Assembly: GCA_009760855.2 (NCBI GenBank)
Contig: WPIO01000096.1
Span: 850,001 to 914,000 of the forward strand
Reading direction: 5' to 3'
DNA: 64,000 bases
From: Cristatella mucedo
Taxonomy: Eukaryota; Bryozoa; Phylactolaemata; Cristatellidae
The position numbers and the translations under genes are program-made. Under the pieces are notes generated by a model. That model was not told the DNA's origin and ran no database searches. It saw only the letters and a list, made by a program, of their open reading frames with translations. This document shows, piece by piece, positions 29,991 to 41,078 of the stretch. Each line of letters begins with the position of its first letter. The stretch's first letter is position 1.

Positions 29991-31481
29991 GAAGTATCCC
30001 ACTTTACTTCCGACTTGTTTGCTAACTTTAGAAGTATTTGCCTTTATCGGCGAATTTAAGAGTTCTGAATAATTCTCTTATCTTCACTAATCGGAATTAA
30101 GAAAAAATATACAAAGGTATAATTGTGTCTTAGCTGAGATTGGACATTTTCATGTAAGTCATCATACGCTACAGCGGAAGTGCACCGACATCAAAGCGCA
30201 GTTTACTTTCGACTGGTTCGCTTGCTTTTGAAATTTTCCCAAGGGAAAGCAACACACACCCTTGGGCGATTCGGCAAAGTTTCAAGTTCTTCTATTGTCT
30301 TCGGATCAAAGCGGTTTTACCACAACTAGACCGCGATAAATATATATCTCTTAGCAGAGAGTGGTTTCGATCTACCGACCTCTGAGTTATGGGCCCAGCA
30401 CGCTTCCACTGCGCCACTTTGCTAATCTTCTGAGGGACCATTTGAAGCCTTTCTAATGCTCAAATTGAATTATTCCTTTCTTAAAAGTTCGTTATCTTTG
30501 GTAAAATGGGACGTAAGACTGGTTATTTTGGCAGCTGGCTGCCCGTCGTGCTTCACCGGACAGTATCTATGAATAGACAGCGTGAAAATAGACTCTGCTA
30601 AAGTAAAAAATTCCAAATTTTCTAAATCAGAGAAAAACTACAGCTGTTATCCACACTTCTTTTTGAAGACGCTGCCAAATGGAGGAACGAAAGTCCAAAG
30701 GGCGGTATGTGGGTCACATGACAGTCAGGATTCCGTTGATTGTTTTTGCTGCGAGATATTAGGTTTTTGCTGCGAGATATTGCGAACATGAGAAATGACA
30801 TTGAAATGCCTCAGCAGTTTATGATACTTGAGTAGCACATTCTTTGAGGAGCACGAGAAGTGACGGGACCATAGGGAGCAGTTGATGTTGGGAGCCGGCG
30901 GAATTGTAAGTACGTCTCAGTAGAGGTTCAAATTTTGACAACCAGACGCTAGCATCCGTGTAAAAGACAGGACTAGTTGAAGCACTGTATTATAACGCAG
31001 CTTAACTATCGCAATGCTTTTAGCACAAAACAAGGTAATCTTTTATGATAACTCAAAAATAGGCAGCTCACTGATTGGAAAGGAAACTCTCCTACCAAAG
31101 TTCAGATGTTTAGCAAAGTACCGTGATATTACGGCCGAGCTCTAAGGGTACGTTCAGAATGCGGAATCAGTATTCGATTACCGTTTGTCTGCAATAAAAG
31201 ATGAATTCATGGATCTTATATCTGAGCTCATTTTGGAGAAGATTACAAATCACGACAAGGATTGTAAACACTGCAGTATTATACTGGATTACAAACGTGC
31301 TGTCAGCTATGCCGAGTGAGTTACCACGATCACTCGTTTTGTAGAACTTCCAAGGATAAGTTGGCAATTAAAAAGACACTTGTGGTGTCGGTGATAGTGG
31401 CTGACACAGTATGTGTCTGATATGCAGGAATCTCTTACGCAACGAGCTGATTCTAACGACGTTACTTGCAGCAATGGCCTG
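29990..31481 (-). repeat. tRNA-iMet repeat unit, inverted copy, part 1
   Basis: Blocks matching, in reverse, the repeats around the + strand tRNAs: C (29,990-30,351, as 44,552-45,125), tRNA copy (30,352), B (30,640-30,785, as 45,990-46,290), A (30,835-31,090, as 47,860-48,110), E (31,240-31,481, as 47,335-47,585). It continues at 33,332 after an LTR insertion. No coding sequence was recognised. Confidence 0.75.
30352..30423 (-). pseudogene. decayed initiator tRNA-Met copy
   Basis: 72-base tRNA-iMet relative with changes in the acceptor (AGCAAAGT), anticodon stem (CATAACTCAG) and T arm (GGTAGATCGAAACC). Only TTT follows (agatatatatttatc), so a good Pol III terminator is missing. Probably non-functional. 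Confidence 0.8.
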
Positions 31482-31672
31482 TGTTATGTTTGTGCGAGCA
31501 TTCGTGCACAGATCAAGACGGCTCAGGCAGATGCCGTTTATTATGGAAACGCGGAACCGGGCAGCTCGGCCAGCACGCGGGCCTGCAAGCAGCTGCTGCA
31601 AGTGAGTCCGCTTTTCTAGCCCCAGCAGCTTCAGCCGGACTGGTCAGCTGTCGCGGTACAGTAGACCCAACA
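31482..31672 (-). repeat. LTR, left copy (3' LTR of the element)
   Basis: 191 bp, TGTTATGTTTGTGCGAGCAT at the left end and gtagacccaaca at the right. It contains tttattatgg, the reverse complement of an AATAAA signal in element orientation. Confidence 0.88.
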
Positions 31673-33140
31673 TCCTCTCTTACCACGAGAAGCCGACTGA
31701 GCATCGGTCGGCTTCTGAAAGTATAGCCAATCGAGCGAGAGGCTCAATACAGCATGCAGTGGAAAGTTGAAAGAAAATCAAGGGAAAGAACAAATTTGTG
31801 TCAGGTACGAAAAAAGTGTACTCACTGGCCCTAGAGGCTACGTTACACCTGCTCGTAGGAGGCACACCAAACCACGGCCTTTGGTGACCAGATTGATGCA
31901 TCGGCCACCTCCATTTAGCCCCAGCTGGGACATCGGCAGTGCCCTTCTCCCTCAACTAGAGGTTTCGCTTGCGGCTCCTCCATTTGCCGCACGGGTTTCG
32001 GCAGTCTCCGTCGCCTGCTGCGGCTGCTCGCACATCGCCGCCGGCTCTTCTTGCCAACACAGCAGCTCCGGCTGCACTGACCGGCTTCATAGCGGGGCCA
32101 ACCGGCGTCGTAGTCGCAGCACCGACCGGCGTCACAGTATTGCTGACTAGCGTGGTAGCAACACATCCCGGCGTTGACGTCGCAGCGCTTTCTAGACGCA
32201 GTAGCTCTGACCGGCGGGGCAACACTGACCGTTGTCGGCGTGTCAGTGCTGACCGCCAGTAGCAGCGCGAGCCGGAGCAACCGAGCTGACTGATGCTGCA
32301 GCACTCACCATAGTCACAGCACTGACCGTCGTAGCACCTGGCGACGTCTCATGGCTTGCCATCGTCGAAGTGCTGACCGTAGTCGTAGCCGTCTCGTTGC
32401 CCGTCATCAGCACCGTCTCGGCGACCTCCACCACTGCTGCTCTCTCGCGGAACTCTGCGGTCGTCTGGCAATGAGCAGTCCCGCTGACCGTCCTCTTTCG
32501 GCCGCCACCGCGTGGACACGTGCCGCCGTGTCAGCCAGTGTCATCGTGTCCGGCACCTTGCTGATTGTCTTTTTGCTAGAACGCTAGCACTTCGTGGGCA
32601 ACATCCTCTGCCTCCTCGAAAGCCGCCGACCCAGAGGCAGCCGCTACTTCAAAGGCCACAGGCTGCTCCTCCTCCACGCGGTCGCTGCCGTCTGCTGCCT
32701 CTCTGGCCCCGTCCTGAAAAGCACTTGTGGCTCAGACATATTAGACGGAAGAGAATTTGTCCCGTTTCTAGAGCTTGCATCAAAGCTCTCGCAAATGCGA
32801 TCTGAACTGCAACATCCGCCGCAAATGTAGCACACATCAGGCACAGAGGATGGAGGAAGAATCCTCCTGACAAGTGCCGCCAAAGGTCCTGTTGCCGGAG
32901 TTCCACCGGTTTACGCGGAGCTACCTCCAGCTTTAACACGGAATAAAACTTACCCGGAAAAATGCTTTTAAGCGTTGCCTTTCGTCAGGTCTATTCTGAA
33001 ATCTTTTTCTCCTCGCACATGCTCTCAGCAATTGTGACGTAGTCTGCATACGTCGGCTCCCCGTACGCTGGCGGAGCTCTCGTACCAGATCGAGTCGTGT
33101 TCCGAGTAACGAGCTTTTCGAATCACATCCTCGTCGCGAC

Positions 33141-33331
33141 TGTTATGTTTGTGCGAGCAGTCGCTCACAGATCAAGACGGCTCAGGCAGATGCCGTTTAT
33201 TACGGAAACGCGGAAACGGACAGCTCGGCCAGCACGCCGGCCTGAAAGCAACTGCTGCAAGTGGGTCCACTGTTCTCGCCCGAGCGGCTTCAGCCGGACT
33301 GGTCAGCTGTAGCGGTACAGCTGACCAAACA
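33141..33331 (-). repeat. LTR, right copy (5' LTR of the element)
   Basis: 191 bp, TGTTATGTTTGTGCGAGCAG to ctgaccaaaca. It differs from the left LTR at many positions, so the insertion is old. Confidence 0.88.
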
Positions 33332-33960
33332 GTCTAAATTTTCTGGCGTACTCTAATAGATACAGCGCTCTTAATAAGTATTCTGCTCCAGTGCCATGAC
33401 AATCAGACTGCCAATCAGCCGTCCCGTCATGCCCAACTGCAGGGTGATTATGGAAAACTGCTTGGATAAGAAACAGCCGGCGGCTTGACGTCTTGGCACG
33501 ATCTTTTAGGACTCCCAACGCCAACATTTTCATGTCAGCTCGCCGCGCTCAGGGTGGAGGGTAACCGTCCAGCGGCTGCTTTTAATCATCAAGTCCGAGC
33601 CACCTTTGATGGCGATGACGACTTAAAGGTTGGTTACACATTTCTAACCATCCTGGTAAAACCTGGCTAAATAAATTCGCCGAATACACAGTCCTTAATA
33701 AAGAGTCAACCCGCACTCTTGATTGGTTGATGGTATCGCCGCGTCCATATACTTTGTCGTGGTCTACGGCGGAAGGGTAATGCGGCCGAAGGGTAATGTA
33801 CTTCCAACAGATTCACTGACTTGAGAAGTCGTTGCCGTCTTCCGAGAAGTTGTCAATACTAAGTATTTCTCCTATTTTCACTAATTGGAATCGCAAAAGA
33901 ATATACGCGATATTAATAAGAATATTTTGCGATATATATTAAATATATAAATATGTAATA
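33332..33960 (-). repeat. tRNA-iMet repeat unit, inverted copy, part 2
   Basis: Resumes the unit interrupted by the LTR element. 33,337-33,690 matches 47,025-47,350 in reverse (tctaaattttctggcg, tacagcgctcttaa, caggttttaccaggatgg-type). 33,745-33,910 matches block C (aacagattcactgacttgag). An AT-rich tract follows at 33,910-34,000. Confidence 0.7.
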
Positions 33961-34689
33961 TATATATACTATATAAATATATAAAGAATATTTGGTATAC
34001 ATGTCATGGTATACATGGGGCGAGATTTACTTTGATTTGACCTTGTTAAGCATAGAGAAAGAAACAGTAGAAAATATCGACTTCAGGACAGTAGTAGTAG
34101 ACCGTTATTATATCGTTATTATATTATTATTATATTAGTATCGTTATTATAGTAGATCCACGTTCAAGGCACGAACAAATCATTTTAGTTTAAGCTTGCC
34201 ATCCTTTCGCTCTACGTGTAATAGAGTACGGCAGTCGGTCCACATCCTGACCGCTCTTTGTCTGATCAAAGCTCCATTCCAACCGGAGCGGATCTATCTG
34301 TCAGATTTGACACCGAGCTCTGTTTCCGCGGGTAACTAATTAACGGAGTCTCCTACATAATTTTTCTTGGCAAGTCCACCCGCCAGGGTTGCTCGAGGTG
34401 CCCTAGTCGAACCCACTAATAACAGGGCTAGTATTGCGGCTAACCTGAGAGCTGCCCCGGTGCAGAAGTGCGCTTCTGAGCAGCGCCCGGCAGGCGCTGC
34501 GGCGCCGAGAGCAACTGCCGAGCGGGGCAGATTTAACGTAGTCGAAAGTCAGCCTGCTCGTCCCAAGCGGTCCGCCCAGCGGATTAATACGTCTCGCACA
34601 GCTCCTAGGTCGCTCCGAACGCCCCGCACCATCCGCCGGCACGGACGACCTCGCTCCGGGCATTCGGCTGCGACCTATCCTACTTGCTG

Positions 34690-35045
34690 ACCTACCGGCA
34701 CGTGCCATCAGGCGTTTACGCTTGTGCAAAACTCTGCAGCTAGGCGTGTCTGTCGTGAGCGTCGCAGTTGCCACATCACACCACTTCTCGCCGAACTGCA
34801 CTGGCTACCGGTCAAGCAACGGATCGACTTCAAGGTTTTGTTGCTCACTTCTAGGTCCCTTCATTCTTTGGCTCCAGCCTATCTCTCAGATCTACTCCCC
34901 CACCAGGCCAAGCATCGTACCACCCGCTTTTCGGAATCAAACAGTTTACCAATACTTCGTACAAACCTCAAATCCTTTGGATGCCTCGCATTAGTTCGTT
35001 AGTTCGTATGCTCCCAAAGTCTAGAACTCCCTCCCGACTTGCGCC
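34690..35045 (+). mobile_element. L2-like LINE, C-terminal RT fragment
   Basis: Reads [20 protein letters not shown] then [10 protein letters not shown] and [20 protein letters not shown], across a frameshift. It matches the 58.4-58.75-kb copy and is truncated at both ends. The preceding GC-rich patch (34,380-34,690) is not recognised. Confidence 0.85.
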
Positions 35046-35057
35046 ACTGTGGTTTAA

Positions 35058-35268
35058 TTTAATTGATGACACTGCCCACGGTCGCTGTACGAGTGGGCTG
35101 TGACACTCGATGTGGTAAGCAGTCGGGACGTGCTATTAGTGGTTGTTTTGACGAGAGAGTGGAGTGGAAGAAGGAGCGTGCGCCGCCCTGCTCCGTGTGT
35201 AGGTGAAAAAACTGGTGGTGCTGCTCGTCGGCTAGCGTTCTGTGCCGTTCGCGACGACAATTCAGACT
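35058..35268 (+). repeat. LTR-like repeat copy 2 (TGATGACAC family)
   Basis: Second copy of the 27,048-27,275 repeat with similar start and end, and gaaaaaactgg in place of gaaataaactgg. Confidence 0.55.
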
Positions 35269-35284
35269 ACAGTCACGACATCGA

Positions 35285-35544
35285 ATTTTTGAGTTTCTTC
35301 TGTGTTTTGTGTGTGTGCGCCTGCGCGTGGTCTCGCCTAGATTGCCTGGTGTAGTATGTGAGGTATTCCTGCCATAAGCCGGAAGCGGAGTCCTAGTTCT
35401 CCAGTCAGGGTCTAGGCTCCGATTCGGGCTCCTACGTCTTATTTGGGTCGTGCCCACTAGAAACGTGAGTAGCATAAGTGTGGAGACGTGTTTCCTCCGC
35501 AAGAGTGCTCGGTGTAGTGTATGAGGCATTCCTGCCGTAAGGTG
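35285..35544 (+). repeat. partial inverted copy of the TGTCCCAGC LTR-like family
   Basis: Contains cgtggtctcgcctagattgc and tagttctccagtcagggtct, the reverse of segments at 27,930-28,200. It lies head-to-head with the copy at 35,545-36,379. Confidence 0.65.
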
Positions 35545-36379
35545 TGTAACGCCGAAGGCTCGGCGGAGTAGGCTTGACCTGCCGCTTACCTAGCGGCGTA
35601 GCCTAGCGCCTAATGCCGTTCGGTGCGCGCCTACGCGCAATAAGCTGGCCGCCACGAAACGAGCGTTTCTGGCACCGACCTGCTTACCGTTACTGTGGGG
35701 GGGGGGGTCGTGAGTCCGCGGCGTGAATTGGAAAGCGAGACACACAAATTGGGGATTTTACTGAACTTTATTCACAAGCGCACAAAGTCGCTGCGCGTCT
35801 AGCTCAGTTTTATCTCCACACTCCTCGCACGTTCTCAACAGCACCAACACTCTTGCAGAGGGAATACTTCTCCACACTGGTCACGAACCGATACCTAAAC
35901 CCTAACCGGAGAACCAGGACTCCACACACGCCAACTCAAGCACTCTTGCCGAGGGAATACTTCTCCACACTGAGGCTGCTTACGTGTAGAGTGGGAAGCG
36001 ACCCAAATGGAGCTCGAACTGGAGCCTAAACCCTACCCGGAGAACTAGGGCTCCACACACGTCAACTACGCCTAGCTCGCACCAGCAAATCCCTATGCCG
36101 AGACCACGTGCAAGCGCACACACACAAAACACAAAAGAAACACAAAATGCCAGCTCGGGCGCGATACGACCATATTCGGTGGAGTCCACCGAATTCTCCT
36201 AGCGCTGTCTTGTCCTGTTCCGTCCATCGTCGGCGGACAGCCCGCCCTCCTCCCTCGCTTTCAGAGAAACGAGTCCGACGGCGTCGATGCGCAGAGCCTG
36301 ACAAAAGACCAGGAGAGACAATGATCAAAAAGAGACCAAGAGCGAGCGTCGCTCGATAGTTAAATACTTAGCTGAGACA
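35545..36379 (-). repeat. LTR-like repeat copy 2 (TGTCCCAGC family)
   Basis: About 835 bp. + strand start tgtaacgccgaaggctcggc, end agctgagaca. A G-run (35,697-35,707) corresponds to the aaaggg duplication in copy 1. The region 36,380-37,686 after it holds a LINE tail (36,855-36,930) and an unrecognised GC-rich patch (36,950-37,260). Confidence 0.6.
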
Positions 36380-36854
36380 ATGGGGCAAGAGCTTAATCGT
36401 ATTGGGCCCGACACCTTGGCCTATTACGATAAGGAATTAATACCGACCCCAGGCCACTGGAAGGGCACCTCTGTCCAGCTTGAATGGTGAACGGGTTCCA
36501 GACGATTCTTTTTGGACAGAGTGATGGCGGAGGTTGACAGGCCAGCCAACATCAATCAGCAGCTTCGGCTGGTATCCGACCAATTCTAAAGGCCGAATCG
36601 CCACCGCCGGTCTCAGAGCTTCCTGGCTTGCTCTTAAGCTCTTGCTCTCTAACCTCACTGACGCTCCTCTCTGGCTCACTGCTCCAGGACAAAGGAGTTC
36701 TAGCCCGCCCCCGAACAGCTCTTGTTTGCGCTAAAATTCAGCCAATGCAAGCAGGGCACTACAGGTGGACAGGCCAGCCGACATCAATCAGCCGCTCCTG
36801 CAGGCAGCAGGATGCTATAGCTATTGAGCCAGGCTGGCGCTGCGCTACTTATGC

Positions 36855-36930
36855 AAATGTAAAGCGTCTAGAATGAGCTCGAGTTCTCTGAGGGCGCCTT
36901 GTCAAGTTTATTATTATTATTATTATCATC
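36855..36930 (+). mobile_element. L2-like LINE 3' tail
   Basis: gcaaatgtaaagcgtctaga then gagttctctgagggcgcctt and a (TTA)n run. Only the extreme 3' end is present. Confidence 0.8.
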
Positions 36931-37686
36931 TCCATTATTATCCGGGCGGGTTCGGTAGCTGTCCGCTCGGTGACGTAATCGCCGCAGTGCGCCGGGCGGC
37001 CGCAGGGGCCCATCGAGGCGAGGCCGGCGGGCGCGCGCTGCCGAGATCTCCAGCTCTGTCTCGGACGTTGCGGCTCGCGAGAGAGGTCACGATGCCGCTG
37101 ACGCCGGTCGGTCGGTCTGTCGATACGACCTTCTCCGGGCCAAGTACAGAGCGCGGACCCTTCGGCCGCCATCCCCGCCACGGCAACGCCTCCGACACCG
37201 CCGGCGAAGCCGCTGCTGGCAGCGAACCACTCACTGGGCATCGATCGTTCGGCGGCTGCTGACTCTGACCGGTCTCACTGCCCAGTCGCCGCAGCCGCGC
37301 TCACAGGCAACCTCTGAGCTGGAGCGCTCAACGTCTAGCAGTTAGCATGAGGCGACAACGGTTAGAGCCACTTCGAGTCATTCCGCCGTTTGAGGTGTGG
37401 GAGATTTGCGATTTCGCTACACCCGCCGGCTTATTAATGACCTTATTTTGTGTGCATGGAGGGCCAAGCCCAGTCTGATCGGCACCTTAGATGGGCGACC
37501 TGTATCCACCGATCGGCTATATCCTACGACAGCCGGCGGCCACGGAGGCTACCGGAGGTTGTGATGACAGCCGGCGGACCAAAGTACTGGTGGTGGTCGC
37601 ATTTTTCCGAAAATCACGCACTTCAGGGATACACCGTGACTTAAAACTTAAAATATTACACAATTGCCTTGCTATTACATCGAAGT

Positions 37687-37758
37687 AGCAGAGTGGCGCA
37701 GTGGAAGCGTGCTGGGCCCATAACCCAGAGGTCGGTGGATCGAAACCACTCTCTGCTA
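37687..37758 (+). tRNA. initiator tRNA-Met (CAT)
   Basis: Identical to the 26,587 copy over all 72 bases as read by eye, with internal A and B boxes and a T6 terminator (gtaattttttc) directly downstream. Flanks differ from the other copies, and 37,760-38,340 holds nothing recognisable. Confidence 0.95.
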
Positions 37759-38344
37759 GTAATTTTTTCAAGCAAAAGTTAGCACATCCGTAATAAATTG
37801 TCCACGGTGACTAAAAACAAATTTTTCACCATGTGATATACATACAGCAGCATACAGGATCAACTTTGGTACCTTTGCAAGGGCTGAGTAACGGTTCGCT
37901 AATGATTGAGTAACTTGATGCGTGTTGAAAATCGCTCGTGGTTAGATCGTTCTGTCAATCTTTACGTTTTTGAGCATTTCTGAAACTAAAGTCTGGTTTG
38001 TTAAAATGGGTTCTTAGCCGATCGCAGAATTAATTCTGACTATGCAGACACCGGTACACGCAGGCTTACTTATTCCGACTTATCGCGTAGGACGTCTGAG
38101 ATTTATAATGGACTCTGAGCTTCGATAGACACAAAGATATTCGGTCATTGCTGACCAAAGCTGCTTCTGCCAAGCTTCATGACAAGCTTTGCAATCCGGG
38201 TACTCGATATAATTTGCCATACCTTTTGCGTTTAGTTTGCCATTACATGAAATTTGCCACTATAACAAAAGTATTTTAAGAGAGAGCTGTTGTTTTACTC
38301 GGCTTTGACAACTTACCAGCTCAGCAGGGCTTTTAAGGCTGTAT

Positions 38345-38425
38345 AGAAGTAAGATGGCCTGAGTGGTATGGTGCTCGCGCTGTTCATTTCCGAGCTCGTA
38401 GGGTCGACTCCTGAACTCCTGGGCC
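38345..38425 (+). repeat. tRNA-like SINE head
   Basis: gatggcctgagtggtatggt (A-box-like) and gctcgtagggtcgactcctg (B-box-like) at tRNA spacing, but no closed acceptor stem and no T-run. Taken as a tRNA-derived repeat. Confidence 0.45.
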
Positions 38426-38807
38426 ACTCTTTATTGCCAACTGGCAGCTGTGGCATCCGCCGTTCAGGCTCAGTTCTGCCGCTATACAAATTAGGCTGCT
38501 AATTCGGCTAAAAAATGTGTTGTACCCGAGCAGTAAAAACCGGACGCAGGAACACCTTAGGATTTTAAGTTTGTCTAACCGATTCTTAGATGGTCACTTC
38601 AAATGGGACTGTGTGCTGGAGTCTCTGCTTGCACTCGTTAAATGGCCTCCAACGGTTGGTCACCGCTCGTCTGTTACCCATTTTTCAGATAAACAAGCTG
38701 CTGTGGCGGTCCCAGATAATATGCAGCTGCACCGATTCGCCCCAGCTGCCTGAAGAGCAGCCGCGTGGGACTCTTCGGTGACGGTGAAATGGCTGCCATC
38801 GTACATT

Positions 38808-40275
38808 TTAGTAATAATAATAATAAATTTCTATTGCGCTCTCAGATAACTTAATCTCTTCCTAGGCATTTTAGGCTTGCTGTAAAAGAAGCCGAGCTGG
38901 TTTGGCCCAGTGGTTAAGGTGCTCGCCCCGACTAAGGTCTGACCGAGCTCGCGGGCTTTAGTCCCGTGGCTCATATCAAGCGCCTGAGTAGAGATTAGGT
39001 TCTCTTAGGGCGCTGTAAAAATGATTTTCATTTATTTATTTAAATTTAAGAAGGATCAAATGGTTAATGTTAGAATGCACTCCATCAGCTACCATAGCGT
39101 GATTAGAGGAGGCATGCTCAGTGTCGGCATGTAAATACGGTTTAGTGCAGCAAGCACGGTGTCAGCTAGCATAACAACACAAAGGATGAATCACAGCAAC
39201 TTGCTAAATGCCATGATAAATAGGTTCATTTGAGCGTCTTTTTTAAATGATGTCAAGTCAGGGGAGGTCGTGACAGCAGTTGGGAATGAGTTCCAGGCTT
39301 GGGAGCATACGAGCTAAAGGCATGGTAGCCAAAGGATTTAAGGCTCGTAGGGGGTTTTGCTTAGCGATTTGATTAAGAAAAGCAAGTGGTACGAAGCAGA
39401 GCCTGGTGTGGAAGTAGTTCTGATAAGGAGGCTGGAGCCAGAGAAGGAAGGTACAAAAATTCAGTGACAGAACCTCTAATTCGGGAGTTGGCTTGACTGG
39501 GAGCCAGTGCAAGTCTTCGAGAAATGGTGTCATGTGGCAATTGCAACGCTCACGACACACAGCCCAACAACTATGCTGCAGAGTTTTTCCATCAACTGTG
39601 GGCGTCCTATTACTCTAGCCGGTAGACCAGCAAGCAATGGATTATAAAAGTCGAAATGGGATGTCATTAATACACGTAACATATTGGATGCAGTGCCTCT
39701 GCCGAGTGGGCCCGGATAGATAACAATTTTATGTAGCTGAAATTGTGCAGACTTGACTGTAAAACTAATGCGGTCGTCAAGTCGCACTTGATTTGCCCGT
39801 TACTAGTAAGTTGGTTGTATTGTCGTTTAATTTGAGAAAGTATGCTTCATTTCACGTTCGGATGTCAGCAATACATGCAGCAGGGGAGTTAAGAAAATTT
39901 GACGTGCTGTTGGGCTGAGAAGGATTCAAGAAAAGGTACAGCTGAGTGCGCTGTGCATAGACGTGAAAGTCAATATTGTGCTTGGCGATCAAATCGACCA
40001 GAGGGAGAGTATCAACTCCGAGAAGAGGCCAACCAGAGAAGGGACAGACCAGACGCGGAGCCCATGGGGTACCCGGTACGTCAGCGATTCTTTGGATTCG
40101 TGTCCATTTGAATCAATGCTGGCAGTCTCTCACTGAGATAGAACCTGAACCACTGAAGTGCTGTGCCCGTGATGCCCAGGCGAGATGAGAGGCTCTCGAG
40201 AAAGACTGGGCGATCAACGGCATCAAGTACTGCCGAATGGTCAAGCAAAACAAGCAGAGCGAGTTACATAAGTCT
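38808..40275 (-). mobile_element. L2-like LINE, 3' half, interrupted by a SINE
   Basis: The tail is at 38,808-38,885 (aataataataataaatttct, ctcagataacttaatctctt), then a SINE (38,888-39,050), then the 3' UTR, RT C-terminus and RT core. - strand fragments include CRERCNCHMTPFLEDLHWLP and, near 40,190-40,250, a decayed palm motif LLDHSAVLDAVDRPVFLE. Frames are broken by many stops. Confidence 0.8.
38888..39050 (+). repeat. tRNA-derived SINE, best preserved copy
   Basis: Head gagctggtttggcccagtgg ttaaggtgctcg (A box) and gagctcgcgggctttagtcc (B box), body, then the tail caagcgcctgagtagagatt with pairing ggttctcttagggcgctgta. The tail matches the L2-like LINE tail (aagcgcctagaaagagatta ... ctctgagggcgcttt). 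It ends in an A/T-rich run and is inserted in a - strand LINE. Confidence 0.85.
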
Positions 40276-40319
40276 GCATTCCTTGGAAGGTTGTTATAAA
40301 CCCACTAACCATTCGATCG

Positions 40320-40420
40320 CGTTTCCTTTGCAGCAAATGTAAAGTACCTAGAGAAATTGAGTTCTCTGAGGGCGCTCTAACAAATGCGTTACTACTGTTA
40401 TCATTATTGTTATTGCCATA
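40320..40420 (+). mobile_element. L2-like LINE 3' tail
   Basis: gcaaatgtaaagtacctaga, gagttctctgagggcgctct, then a degenerate ATT run. Confidence 0.8.
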
Positions 40421-40439
40421 GTTGGTCTTGAAAATAATA

Positions 40440-41062
40440 CGTAGCTCAAAACTCTGCAGGTAGGCTTGCCTGTCGTGAGCGTCTCAATTGCCACATAACA
40501 CCGCTTCTCGCCGACCTGCACTGGCTCCCAGCCAAGCAACGCATCGACTTCAAGGTTCTGTCACTCACTTTTGGGTCCCTTTATTCTCTGGCTCCAGCCT
40601 ACCTATACGATTTACTCCCCCACCAGGCTAAGCATAGTACCGCCAGCTTTCCGGAATCTTATTGTGTACCTATGCCTGGTACAAACCTCAAATTCTGTGG
40701 AGACCATGCCTTTAGTTCGCATGGTCCCTAAATTTGGAGCTTATTTTTTTTACTTGTCACGAAATCTCCTGACTAGACCACATTTAAAAAGAAACTAAAC
40801 ACATTCTTTATAACAGCATTTAGTAGGTCCGTTTGATTCGACCTTTATGTCCTTTTTCGTGCTGACACTGTGCACGCTGCCACTAGCCATATTTGCATGC
40901 TGATCCTGTGCATGTCATCCCTAACCGTGTTATTCTAGTTGTTTATTGAGTATGCTACCACTAACCATTCGATTGTGCTTCCTTTGCGGCAAATGTAAAG
41001 TGCCCACAGAAAGATTGAGTTCTCTGAGGGCGCTATATCGGATGTATTGCTATTATTATTAT
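40440..41062 (+). mobile_element. L2-like LINE 3' end with RT C-terminus
   Basis: + strand: RT C-terminal segment (SLTFGSLYSLAPAYLYDLLP across frames), 3' UTR (gacactgtgcacgctgccac) and tail (aaagtgcccacagaaagatt) ending in TATTATTATT. It lies next to the previous tail, so two insertions are adjacent. Confidence 0.85.
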
Positions 41063-41078
41063 AGGCTCTCTCTATTGT

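Larger units (their letters stand above)
31482..33331 (-). mobile_element. non-autonomous LTR retrotransposon, 1,850 bp
   Basis: Two 191-bp LTRs (31,482-31,672 and 33,141-33,331) begin TGTTATG and end AACA on the + strand. The inferred element orientation is -. A primer binding site abuts the right LTR: + strand 33,117-33,139 matches the 3' end of tRNA-Ser(GCT), recalled from human, at 21 of 23 positions. A purine run (- strand ggtaagagagga) abuts the left LTR. Flanks gcctg and gtcta are a degenerate 5-bp target duplication. The unoccupied relative of the site at 47,350-47,365 (reverse strand) reads gtctg once. The interior has no gag or pol, only short Ala/Thr/Val-rich frames, so the element would need a helper. 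Confidence 0.88.

Noticed and set aside
31915-32939. Coding genes inside the LTR element (several 80-130 codon frames)
   Set aside because: Frames are open on both strands, low-complexity (Ala/Thr/Val or Cys-rich), and show no gag, protease, RT or integrase motifs.
38345-38425. A functional tRNA gene
   Set aside because: A- and B-box-like parts are present but acceptor and anticodon stems do not close and no T-run follows. Better explained as a SINE head.
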